NCBI GenBank assembly: GCA_942159475.1
Contig: OW804096.1
Span: 14,247,871-14,311,870 of the forward strand
Direction: 5' to 3'
Source: Sthenelais limicola
Taxonomy: Eukaryota > Annelida > Polychaeta > Phyllodocida > Sigalionidae
Length of the DNA stretch: 64,000 nucleotides
The notes below the pieces were generated by a model, which saw only the letters and a program-made list of their open reading frames with translations, did not search any database and was not told the origin of the DNA. Within the stretch, counting starts at the first letter, position 1. Each line of letters starts with the position of its first letter. A program made the translations under genes and the position numbers. Positions 14,201-26,800 of the stretch are shown here, in pieces.

Positions 14201-16548
14201 AAATTCATTAACTTCTGTAATATTAATTAGAGGATATTTTTTATTGCAATCTTGACTGAAATGCCATGGATACACCAATCTTTCGGGTTAACCATACCCA
14301 GAAAAGAACAACATATACTTCTGTGCTTATACAAATGGAAATAAACCTTGGAAATAACCTTTTACATCGTGGACAAATCGCAAAATGAGCATTGGAGGAA
14401 ATCTTATGTTTGTCATTTTTACTAGCAGATAAAATACCACAAAAAAATCTCTACAATCATAACTGGAAGACAAACACAATACTTTTTTTTGTATATCAGT
14501 AGAAGGTAATTTCTTCAAACTCAGTATGATTTGGCATTTTATTTCCAGGGACTATTTGATCAAATCTCAAAGAAGACTTTTTCATCATATCATATACAAA
14601 TGAACAGCAGACGCCAGGCAGATTTACCCCATGCCACATTTCTCACTAAGCACTTTGGAAGGAAGTTGTTCAGCTACAACCTATGATAAGAGGAAACAAT
14701 AAGGGAAAAAGTAAAGAAGCAGTATTTAAAGGGGATGAATCCTTTTGAGTCTATGCTTGAGCAAGAGGTAATACTATAGGGCTATAATTTGCTGGATGCA
14801 TTTCCAAAGAAGGGAACAGCTAATTATACGGTTAAAATAGTCGGAAAACACATCAATTCTTCTGTGAATTTACCACAGGTGGGGTTTTATGGAACAGAAA
14901 ATATTCGATACATGAAACATATCACGCATGTGAGATTGTTGTCGAAATAAAATCTGTTAAAAAAAATAAAAATGGAGGAGCAGATGACTGATTAAGGTAA
15001 GCTTTAAGTTGGAAAAGCCACTTTTAGAGTTGCAGTCAACTGAGAACTAAAAGGGTAATTTAACCACAACTTCACCAAATATAGGTTACTCCAACAAAGG
15101 TATTCAGTTTTTGTCATGATATATAGAGATAGACGATGTTAATAGCTCAGTCCCTACCCTCTTTGCAACCATGCGAATGACCTTGTGCCGAATAATATTT
15201 TTTTGTCATAATGTACCATTTGTTTTAATGGACCCCTTTATGTGTACAAAGCCATGGTTTCTATTATAATAATTATATTATATATACTTATAATTATAAG
15301 TTGACTGGTCTATAGGATATAACAATTATTTTTGCATTCTAAAAGGTATACACAGTGTGACAACGATCTATAGCATGTTTAAGTCGTCCTAACTATTAGG
15401 TAGGAGAGTATTTTGAGTCGCATATATATGGAAATATTATTTACCTGGAATGACAATTTTTTTTATCATCTTTACAATAAGAAAAAAAAGGGAGATATAT
15501 ATTGTAGAAGTCTAGAATATCGGAAAAAAATATTCTTTACTCTCAACCATCACCCCTGCTATACCAAGAAATCTTTCATTATTGGTTTTAAAATTGATCA
15601 TCTCTACGTTCAACAGACAGCTCTACAAAAAAATGTAAAAACTGTTATTATGGAAGAAGAAAATAAATACTAAACGGTTCCAAACAGATATACACGAAGT
15701 GGGTGGATCAAAGTGACATCCAAATCATGACAAAGTTTTCATGGAATCAGCAGACAGAACGAGCAAATCTAAGTATTTCATTAAAAACTATAATGCATTC
15801 TTGCTGTCGGAGGGAAAATTAAATACATTTTTGCTGGATAGTTTTGATCTAATGGTATTGTTTCCCAGGATCGTCGTTAATTATAGTGCCCTTTTTGCAA
15901 CAACTTATTCCCTCACTCTTACCCTTAAACTAAACCTGATTGAGTTTTCAGAAAATAAATATAAAGGGATATTTCACAGGTAGTTTGGTTACAGCACGAT
16001 TATAAATTATAGGCCAAGGAGCAAAAAAGAGAACTAGCAGACTTTCTTTGTCATATAGAGGAGGAACAATCATCTGATCACATTCATAATATAGACATAA
16101 TGAAGTATCTTTTACAGCCCAGTCTGTGGTACTTACTGAAGCTAGTATTTAAAGGAATTAGTTGTAAAACCAGCAACACATTCACTTTCCAACTCTGATA
16201 TCATTCACACAAACAATGATTTGTTCCTCGGGCTAATAATGGATTGAAATTGAAGCTGAGCCTCTCAAACATTGAAAGAACCTATCAAGCAATTCACTAA
16301 TGTGCCCCTTTCAACGCATATAACAAGTGCATTAGTTCTGTTAAGCTGAAAATAGAGGTAGAAGTTTTCCTCATGACAGGTTGCCTAAATAACTATTAGC
16401 GCAAGACTCTCCAGATTAAAAATTGCTGCTCTATTAATCTTCATATTTATACCTATATAAGGCCTGATGCTGCTCATAAGATAGATAGAGTGGAGTCAGT
16501 AGAAACCTGGTTAAAATAAGTATGAGTTTGTGTGTATATATTATAAGT
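11249..16548. other. Non-coding region without a supported gene
   Basis: This AT-rich stretch has only short open frames without recognisable domains, codon structure or paired splice sites. It holds a short CATA repeat near 13,122-13,141. I see no RNA gene and no clear mobile element. It lies beyond the 3' end of the Vav gene. Confidence 0.6.
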
Positions 16549-16783
16549 GGGTCAGATTGTCAGAAAATGAACAATTGGCGTTCACCAATTCTCCGAAATA
16601 ACCCAAATTTCAGACGAAAATAAAGTTCAAAACACAGCTCAACCTAACCAAACAGATTGCTAGAATCAATGCAATGCGGAATATACTCGAATTTACCTAG
16701 TATTGGCCAAATTTCAGCCTACTTTAGCAGAATTTACTCAATGTGTACAGCTGCCAATTGTACATTTTCTGAAAATCTGACCC
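16549..16783. mobile_element. MITE-like element with 21-bp terminal inverted repeats (copy 1)
   Basis: The left end GGGTCAGATTGTCAGAAAATG (16,549-16,569) is the inverse complement of the right end (16,763-16,783) at 20 of 21 positions. The 235-bp element has no coding capacity. A related copy with diverged ends is at 29,822-30,058; both share the internal ACAATT-G-CG/C-TTCACCAAT stretch next to the left end. This is typical of a non-autonomous DNA transposon family. Confidence 0.8.
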
Positions 16784-19021
16784 ATACATCCAGCAATGTC
16801 CTTGACCATCGTATTCTCCCACTTCGGTCCATTGGGAACTAGAAGTTTTTTTTATTATTATTAATCTATTGATACAATTAGTCTGAGACTACTACAGCCT
16901 ACAAGGTAGGGGAATCCTTTTCACATATTTTGTCTTTTTTTTTAAAAGAAAAAGAAAGTTTGCTGTGGCCTATTTACACAGTACTACTTTACAGTTGACA
17001 GGACATCTCAATCTGTTCCCATGACTGTTATATTTCGTATATAACTAGGTATTTTTTATCCACATTACACAGACTTCTTATTAATATTGTACATTTATTT
17101 GCAATACACTAATCAAGCACTGAACTGAACCGACTAATCCCAAGACACAGACTCTCAAGCGTACCTATTATCAAAATCAAGACATTTGAAATCCTTTTTA
17201 GATAAAAAAAAAATATCCTGGCTCAGCGTAAGATATGTGCTCTCCTATCCACCAGTGTATGTAAAAAGAAATATTTGAAAAACTCTTGTATATTATAATG
17301 TAGCGCAACTTGTCCATAGTAGATACACAATATGTACAAAATGACTTATCAGGTTTTGGATACCAACTAGTTATTCCTTATTATGAATGTCAACCTGCGC
17401 CAAACGTCCTAAATATGTTTCTAATTGGGTTATTCATATGTTCGCCCTCAAAACGACCAAGGCCACTTAATGTCTCACTTGGTTAATGGCCTTATATGTT
17501 AGGTTGGTAAAATGGCAACCTAATGATAAATATATAGTGAGTGGGGTTGGGTTTAGTTAAAGCAATAAGAGACTTGCATGTTTCACTAAGCGAGCATGTC
17601 TGAAATTCACCATCATGCTGTTGATATAGGGTAATAAGGGAGAAATCAATAAATAGCATTTCCATCGATTTACACTACACAATTTTAAGTTCTTCCTTTT
17701 TTAAAGATTTTGTAATTGGATTCAATTGTACCCATCTCAATTTAGGATTCAGAATGATATCCATGCAAGCCTCCTACTGATTATAATTTTTACTTTGTCA
17801 TCACAATGCAAGATACGTCTAAATACCGTACATCAAAATACGTATCTTCTATTATAGCTTTGTATATAGGTATACCGTCATATTATCATCTTATACACAA
17901 ACTGTTATTTCTTGATTGAATCGACCAGCATATAACACAAGAACACATATTATCATATACATTATACATACAAATACACTAATGTACTTCTATACAGAAT
18001 CTGCGCCGGGAACTATCTTTACAGATTTATATTTTTAAAAATCACCTTTAGAAAAAAATCTTACATCTTTTGTCTTGTGAGATTGGAATATTTTGCACCC
18101 ATAAAAATGCTGTATTTTTATACAAAATTTAATTTGTATGGTCTCACTAAACCTCACACAATACGCTCAGAACGCAGATTCTATACCGAGTTAACAACTA
18201 AGTCTTAGAAAAATGAATATGTGAATTATGATTATTATTATTATTATTATTATCCTTAATACATATGTTAATTTTCCGGGACAAGACAATAATTTTGGGC
18301 ACAGAATACAAATTGAATTTCCATAGGCGGAGGAAGGTCCTATGGAAATCTCTATTAAGTTTAAGTATCAGTAACGATTACATTGAACACCGTCAGCAGA
18401 TCATCAATACTTGGCAATGTTAAACATGCATGCTTGGGGCTAAAAAATACCAAGAAAAATGTATAATCTTCACCATCTAATTCTCACTATTTGACAAACT
18501 CACAAGCATTAGATATGAATATTATTATAATCTTCTTCTTCTTCTTCACCATAATAATACAACCAGAAGATTGTCATGTTTATGATAAATCTCATTTAAA
18601 TAAAATCTCAATGGCAAAACGCTACTAATACAATAACCAAAAGTGATAAGATTTTTGTGATTATTATCAATGAAAACTACCCATAAAAGTTGTGTCAAAG
18701 ATTTAGCGAAAACATTGTATTTTTGGAATCTATTATTAATAATTTCACCAAATAAAGAGCAAAATCTGAAAAAAGAGACATGACTGATCTGATTCAGCTG
18801 TAATAGAAATATACTGCACAGAAAGACCGGGATTTGTGGAATACTGTCTTCAATATTTAAACAACCGGGAAAAAAGATATTCCATTTACTCAGAATCATT
18901 ATATCGATCCTTTTCTTTCATTAAAACATTCCAATACTAGTCCATTCCTGGTTTGCATGTTTATCTGTGTCGGAAGGTAGGTATAAGAAGTTATTTATAG
19001 GGGGGTTTCCTGCTGAGCGAG
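16784..19021. other. Non-coding region downstream of the Vav gene
   Basis: AT-rich sequence containing a TTA/ATT trinucleotide run at about 18,232-18,252 and no supported gene. The open frame at 18,546-18,899 on the minus strand has no recognisable domain. Confidence 0.55.
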
Positions 19022-19822
19022 TTTATTACAAGTAGTACGGTTTATAGTACAGGTGGGAGGCTGATAAGTTAGCTGCTGAGATGTGACGTCATGTGACTAG
19101 CGTGACGTCACTTCCGGCTGCGGTGCTCAGTTCTCTACAGCCCGTTGAGGGCGTTCGTGTCCAGCGATGGCGTTTCTTTTTTTGAATCATTACAAATCTT
19201 GAAGTCGTCGGCATCTCGCCCTGTATTATGTTTTATATATTTTTTCCTTGGGGTTAGTTCACCTCTTCTTCTAGGTTGTGAGTCCAAAGTATTTACATAG
19301 TACATATATCACAATCTCATCTCAGTTTTATATATTGTTATTCATGATTAGAGGTGTTCCTTCTATACATACTCTCTCTCTCTCTCTTTCTCGTTGCAGA
19401 GACCACAATGTTAGTTGCACCACCCATAATGTAGTAGCTTTTCTATGACGGAAATAAACTTAGTTGCTCCGAGCAAAAGGTGATAAGAGCATTTTTCTTC
19501 CTCAGAAAAAGTTTTCCCTTTGTAGATCGTCTGGCCTGGACATAATCAAAATCAGAAGAGAAATGCACAGACAGGAAATAGTCGGTGGTGACGTAGATCC
19601 CAAATGTTAGTCATACAGAGAACTGTTTTAAACCAGCGCAATCCAGTTTAGACCTGCATAATCCAGTTTTCAGGACTGTTGTTGTTGAGGAAGTAATGTC
19701 CAAGTACTGTTAGTCACAACAGGGCTTATTCCTGGGTATAATATTTGTCTTGTAATAAAAAATAATAACAAAAAAAGTGGTAATAATAAAAGAGTCCGTG
19801 TGATTTAGTCATTGTCAGTCAC
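19022..19822 (-). other. vav: Probable 3' untranslated region of vav with candidate polyadenylation signal
   Basis: Reading the minus strand downstream of the vav stop codon, the first canonical AATAAA is at 19,022-19,027 (TTTATT on the plus strand). That would give a 3' UTR of roughly 800 nt. It contains a CT microsatellite (about 19,372-19,392) and the CRE/ETS-like block at 19,084-19,117. The end is inferred only; a non-canonical signal closer to the stop cannot be excluded. Confidence 0.45.
19084..19117. promoter_or_regulatory. Two CRE palindromes plus an ETS-like site
   Basis: TGACGTCA occurs at 19,084-19,091 and again at 19,103-19,110, directly followed by CTTCCGG (19,111-19,117), an ETS-type core. 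The surrounding 90 bp are GC-richer than their neighbours. Established knowledge: TGACGTCA binds CREB/ATF factors, and CRE next to ETS is common in promoters. Here it lies in the presumed 3' UTR of vav, so it may drive an antisense or downstream transcript, or it may be part of a mobile element: a similar TGACGTCATGTG occurs at 52,413-52,424. Confidence 0.4.
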
Positions 19823-20898
19823 TCAGCTCCAATTCATTAAGTTTTCATCTCCTTCTTCCACCACATAGGCCATTGGGAAGTAACCGACCTGGTAAAAAGA
19901 AAAGAAGACACATAAATACATGCAGTATAGGAATAATACTAGAGTAATCATCTCATACATATAAACGCTGCTTATTAAGCATTAGCCACAGAACTGAAAC
20001 CCGTTGCAGAGGGGCAGAGAATCAGGACCAACGTACGTTTAAGTGTTTTTTTTTTACATTTAAAAAACTAATAAAACAAACTCGGGCAGGTGGGTGTAGG
20101 GAACTGTCCCATCACTCCCAATAGGAGGCATGTCCACCATCTTGAATCTTAATACTTGCATGGAATTATGGGAGTTGTACGTCAGTCTGTAGTGTCATAC
20201 AGATCTCTGATTCTTTGTCCATAGTGAATAAAACGGGGTTGGATCAGGAAGGTATGGTAAGGGAAGGGAGTTCCTTCCTATGTGTGAAATTCCCAGCTGG
20301 TATGAATAGCCAATTTACACTCAATGGTGGGTAGGAATTTTTATTCCAACCCATCAAAGGAAGGGAAGAAAATGTAGTTCTGAATTCCCACAAATAATTC
20401 CTACCTTAGCTTATACAACAGGCCCCAGCGGTAATGCCTTTTTGCCTAGGTGGTAATGACGAAACGAAAACGAAAATTTACGACTCAAATACTTTTCAAG
20501 TTTACCTTAACTTGAAAAGTATTAAAAACCTGTCAAAAAAATAATAAGAATCCCCGTTTCTTTGTATATTAGTAAATAAAAAAAGGGTTGGTGCAGGAAG
20601 GTAAGGGAAGGGAACTTACGCGTCCGTGGAGTTGACCTTTCCACCAGCCCCTGTCCTCGCCAGCTTTACTAATTATGGCTATACGATCTCCCCGCCGTAG
20701 AGACAGTTGGTTGGGTTGGTTGGCTGCATAGTCAAAGTTAGCGATGCAATAACCGAGGATGTTCAGCTGCTGAGGTCCGCCCCGACCGGCTGCCATGGCC
20801 TGTTGTCTGCTGGCGTCCTTGAAGGGAGTCACCAACACCGTCTGCAGCTCAGGGAAACTATGCATCAAGGTGTTCTTCTGGTAATACTCTACCAAGTC
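19823..20898 (-). CDS. vav: vav exons: SH2 end, C-terminal SH3 domain and stop
   Basis: Exon 20620-20898 (93 codons, phase 0 to 0) finishes the SH2 domain, then has a Gln/Gly-rich spacer and the SH3 sequence [31 protein letters not shown] and [10 protein letters not shown]. The last exon, 19823-19888, gives [23 protein letters not shown] and TGA (TCA on the plus strand, 19,823-19,825). The ANFDY, WW and YFPxxYV elements are the peptide-groove residues of a canonical SH3. Like vertebrate Vav, the protein ends a few acidic residues after the SH3 domain. Confidence 0.96.
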
Positions 20899-23800
20899 CT
20901 GTTGGGAAATAACAATGTGAATTAGTTTATATAATATGAACTATTACAAATGATATATACCGGCGCCTCGGAGGATACTTTAAGGGGTTTCAAGGTCGAT
21001 TTCCCCACATCTCAGATTGATGGTGGAGACCATCAAGTAAGTGCATCAATGTGTCCAGGTGAGTAGAGGCAGCTAAAACGAATTTCCGTAGGCACAAACT
21101 AATATGCACGCATTAAGGATAGGTAATGCTAGTATCAAAGAGATGTGTTCTCACTGCTAAAAGACCCTATTTCCATAATTATATTGCTTGACTTCCAATT
21201 TAAAATACAATTTAAAGATATTTTAACCATGCCTTGATATAAAGAAAAACTTCCAGATCTACGTCTAAGGTAAGAGATGTGTACATATTTGTGTACTTAC
21301 AGGCATACTCCTGAAGAGCTTGCAGTCAGCCAAATAAAACATACCATCTTGTGTCCTGTTCACTTTTATGTGTTTCACACTGCTACCAAATCTGAGGGAA
21401 GAAAGAGTGAGTGACATTTAGCAACAGTAAACTATTCTATCCCCCATGATAACGCTAAACGTTGATACAAGGCATTTAGAGAAATGTTTTATCTCAGCTA
21501 ACTGTACACATAAATACAGGAATTTTTTTTTAGTTTGGTGGGAGCAATCAGCAACCAAATAGCTGCAGATTACGGTGGAGAAATTGAATCTTAATCAGTT
21601 AAACCGAGTCAATCTGGGACAAAATTTTAGATATTCTTTTACCATATTAAATAGTTTTAGTTTGTAAAAAGATTGCCCTAACAACAGGCAGAATCATATA
21701 AAGGTAAGGATAAGGGGAAATTATGCGTTTTTAGAAGGTTATTGCAGGATTCGAGCCCAGAAACCAAAAAGAGATTGAATTGTTATTAATTAGGATCTTT
21801 ACTACATGTACAGAATATTTTAAACTAATATAAAGACATACATGTTGATGACAACACAAATTCCAGATTTTTAAGAGATTTGATTTTTGATGGCCCATCA
21901 GATTTTGAGATATTTTTAAAGTTGACGACATTTGGTGGAAGATTTGACAATTTTGGGAATTTTCAAAAATACCGATTTCAGTACAAATACAGAAATTCTC
22001 TATCACCCTTACCGCACGATGTGAAGAGACATACACAGTGAAAATAATCAACATTTTAAAAGAGTACACTCACTTAATGCTCAAGGCATATTCTCCTTTT
22101 TCATTGATTCTACTTCTGATGAGATAGGTTCCACTAGCATGTTTCTCTAATCGCTGTACGGCTACATCCCGGCCCATTTCACCCATGTACCTGCAAAGGG
22201 AAATCATCCAAGGTAAACCTTTCATATACACCAGGGACATCTTCTGTTTTTATGTGTCAAATAAATTTCTATATCTATATAGTTACAAATAAACCCATTT
22301 GTTATTTTTTTTCTCATTTTATATCTACTAGATACTTAAGAAACTGAATTTTAAAATGTGTAAATATTTTTTTAGTAATTATTTCTAATAATAAATTTGT
22401 AATACAAGATGTAACTTATCAAAGTTAAGATCTAGTCCAATCTACAGAAGTGTATAAAAGTAGAAGCATAAACAACAAGGATAAAATAAAATATATGTAA
22501 AAGCTACCCTGTAAAGGTGACTCATCTAGATGATAACACCATCTTAAGAGTTTATAAAGCTAGACAATATAACCACAGAAACTTTTGATGAAGTGGTTGA
22601 AATAACTGACTGAACGCAAAACATATTGCAAGACATCAATAAAGTTAAAATGTACCATGAGAATAATGACGGAAGAAAGTACCACAAAACCTCGTTCCTC
22701 ACAGAAGTTAAAAAATGAGATGAAAACCCCCAAATGAAGGGGAAAATAATGAAATGGGGCTTGTTCCTTGATATAATAAGTAAATAAAGTGAAGGGAAAA
22801 TGGTGTTAGTGTGCTACTAAGACATGCTTAAAAGATCACAATGGTTAATTTGCAACAGATGGTATACTATCAATTTGCATCTCTACAAGATCGTTGTGAT
22901 ATCTTTTAATCAAACCAACATAAAGGTTTTTTCTGAAGGGCTTGGTTCTACAGAGTAAGCTAATAAACTCAGCTAATAAATAGGTAATTTCTCTCTTAGC
23001 CTCAGACAAATTGATTTAATCTGGAAAATCTCTTTCATGGGTTAAGCAATGGTCTAAAATCAGGGAGAAATATTGACATTTCTTTTTTTATAGTACAATA
23101 CAATTTCCAAGAAGGTTAAATGAGTGACCATTTCTGCTGATCTGCCAAATAGGATTATCATCTGTACAGAATTGAACCATCATGTCTTCATATGATCACA
23201 CAAGTAATAAATAAAGCAGGACACATGCTCAATGTCATGACAAAACTAGCATACACAGGCCACACATGCAGAGGTGGTTAATATTAAATCTGTCTCGCAC
23301 CAGCGGTAAGGACTAAGGTCAGCGACTGGGGCAGGAGGGGTACGCCGTATACGATTGGGAGAGTTAATTCCAGCCGTGTTGTTGGAATTTTTTTCTATGG
23401 AGGGAGAAGCGACTCTGACGGGAGAGTGTGAGTCCACAGATTGGGCATGCACAAGCACGGGTCTGCGACTGATGATGTCAGCACGACCCCGCATCTCTCC
23501 CAGGGAGTCTGATCGGTGCTGTTGGAGCTGCTGCAAGACAAATGACAAGATAGCACATTCAATGTAGGGAGGATGGTTTGGTTTGTGGTTGTTATATATG
23601 CCCTTAACAGCAATCAGAGGCATATCAAGGGCAGGGAAGTGAGGAGACATTTGTGGAGGCTGATTCTGGTCAGATGATGGGCAGAAGTTGAGAGGAAGGA
23701 GAGAAATTGTTAGGTGATGGGTTGAAGTTGAGAGGAAGGAGAGAGATTGTTAGGTGATGGGTTGGAGTTGAGAGGAAGGAGAGAGATTGTTAGGTGATGG

Positions 23801-26800
23801 GTTGGAGTTGAGAGGAAGGAGAGAGATTATTAAGTGATGGGTTGAATTTGAGAGGAAGGAGAGAAATTGTTAGGTGATGGGTTGAAGTTGAGAGGAAGGA
23901 GAGAGATTGTTAGGTGATGGGTTGGAGTTGAGAGGAAGGAGAGAGATTGTTAGGTGATGGGTTGGAGTTGAGAGGAAGGAGAGAGATTGTTAGGTGATGG
24001 GTTGAAGTTGAGAGGAAGGAGAGAGATTGTTAGGTGATGGGTTGAAGTTGAGAGGAAGGAGAGAGATTGTTAGGTGATGGGTTGAATTTGAGAGGAAGGA
24101 GAGAAATTGTTAGGTGATGGGTTGAAGTTGAGAGGAAGGAGAGAGATTGTTAGGTGATGGGTTGGAGTTGAGAGGAAGGAGAGAGATTGTTAGGTGATGG
24201 GGTTGGAGTTGAGAGGAAGGAGAGAGATTGTTAGGTGATGGGTTGAAGTTGAGAGGAAGGAGAGAGATTGTTAGGTGATGGGTTGAAGTTGAGAGGAAGG
24301 AGAGAGATTGTTAGGTGATGGGTTGAAGTTGAGAGGAAGGAGAGAAATTGTTAGGTGATGGGTTGAAGTTGAGAGGAAGGAGAGAAATTGTTAGGTGATG
24401 GGTTGAAGTTGAAAGGAAGGAGAGAGATTGTTAGGTGATGGGTTGAAGTTGAGAGGAAGGAGAGAGATTGTTAGGTGATGGGTTGAAGTTGAGAGGAAGG
24501 AGAGAGATTGTTAGGTGATGGGTTGAATTTGGGAAGAAGGAGAGACATTGTTAGGTGATGGGAAGTCGTTGAGAGGAAGGAAAGAGGAGATGGGTGAAGG
24601 TTAAAAGTGAGGGGTAAAGAGATCGTCAGTTGATGGTTTGGAAGTATGAGAAAGGAGATGAGAGAAGATAGGACACAGATGAGGAGCATGAGTCAGAGAA
24701 GGAACAAGGCTTTAGACTTAAGCAGAAGGAGGATGAGGAGTTTGATTTTATTAGCATGGATGGAAGGAAGGAGAAAAGGAAGAAAAAGAAAAAGAACAAA
24801 AGACAGATGGAGAACAATCTCCATGGGGATGAATGAGATCTACATTCTCCATTTGGAAAATGGAAGGAAGAAGGAAATATATTTATGCATATTAATACTG
24901 GTCCTACGATAGATGACATTATGCAGACACCTTGCAACACCGGTGAGACTCTTACACCTTGGATGCTGTAACTAAGATATTGTTAGTAACGATGGAAGTG
25001 GTGGTGGTGGTGGTTACTGCAGAGGTGGTGGTGGTGGTGTTGGAGGTGGTGGGGACATGATTCCATTCCGACATCTTATTAGGGGCAGGGGAGAACGTCC
25101 ATCTAAACGTTACTCATATTTAAACGATTAAGGAATAACTGACAGACAGACTTCCCATAACGTATTCTATCTTAATTTTAACATGAATCCCCCCCATCAT
25201 GGCGGAACAATGATTGGTATAAATTTTTCACAAGGTTCCAACTAATTTAGCATAATTTCAGATTGCCACTTGATTGCGGTATGTAAATTAATTCTTAGTA
25301 CAAAAACCTGAAAGAATTTCCCAAAAGTGACAAAAAAAGTGAAATTATATTGAGAAAAAAATGCGGAAATAGTGAAAAAATAAAACTAGATCGGAATAGC
25401 ATAATCTTTTCTGGTTAGTGTAATTTTCTTTTCACCGGTACCCCCATTCTTCAACCATGCTCCATTTTCTTTGCTTTTTGTTTTCAATAACAAAACTTTG
25501 GTTTTGCTAGATTCCACATACCATCCATACATAGTGAGAGGGTCTGATGGAGAGGGTGGACCCGGGTCAAAACTCCAGGGCAATGGAGCGTCTCGTTCCC
25601 ATGGCGACACAGGGTCTTTAGAAGACCTCCTCTCCTGAAAACATTCCATGCTCAAAGTAATGATAGTGGACATAATGGAAGTTTTTTTTGGATAAAATGA
25701 AAATAGGAGGACAATGCAAGGTTGGGGGTGTTGTTGCCAGTTTACCAAGGTTTTCTAGGCTGTTGAATTGATAATATGAAACATAAAAACAATCTGTCAT
25801 CTCATTCTCACACTAGATGGCAGTGCATTGTCCTAGGAGCTAGTGGTAGACCAGCTCACAAGAGCAACACTGGCCGAGACACTGGTTAGAAAACAGCAAC
25901 AAAAGAACTCATTGTTATGGAGAAGTAGAAACGGGGGAGAATGTGTAAATGTACGGGCTGGTTATAGTCAATCAATGGACCAAATACCAACAGTTAATCG
26001 AGAATAAAGGAGGAAGACGACATTGGTATACAAAATACAGGGCAAATACATTCAGAGTATCCAATCAGAGTGCAAATTATATCTGGCACTGGAGTAGGTT
26101 GATTGAGAAGATACACTCTTATGCAACAAATGTAGAAGTCTTTATAATGCTGTGGTTTTTGCAGAGGGCAGGGAAACTTGAGAAGTTGTTTGGTGCAGTT
26201 GAGATGCGTTAGGTGCGGAGAGCTCATACAGGGGCATGTAAGGTGGGAGTGTAGTGTTTTTTCTCACTCTGCTGCTAAAATCTATTGACAGTCAAGTTTG
26301 GCACTAATTAAGTGGGGGAGTAAGATCATGGGCTTTCTACTATAGCCATTTACACAAGTGAAATAAAACAGTAAAATAACAATATAAAATTATTAAAACT
26401 CTATATATATTCAGCCAAACCCTTTAAAATGTTTATAAATCATAAAAAAGAAAAATACTATGTAAAATTGATTGCTGGATACGACCAAAAAGAAAGATGT
26501 TAATAGCATAAATGAATAAGATATAAATCTTTTGGACTGCTGAAGCAGTCATGTGGATCTAATACTAATAATGAACAGAATAAGGGACGATTTAAAGATA
26601 ACAAAAATCTACAAGCATAAAAAACCCAAAACAACTTAAGGCACTTATGTAAATGGCTCCTGTTGCAAGTAATTCCTTAGAGGGTAGAATTAAAGATTAG
26701 TAAGTGACCTAAACTGAGTCCCAGAGGTCTTGGTGGTAAAGTTTGAGTAGGACCACACTAGAATAAGTCTTGGTTAATTTGACTTATGTTATCATGTCGT

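Noticed and set aside
24471..24940. Open frames on both strands over the 40-bp minisatellite flank
   Set aside because: Low-complexity purine/pyrimidine sequence lacks stops by composition.
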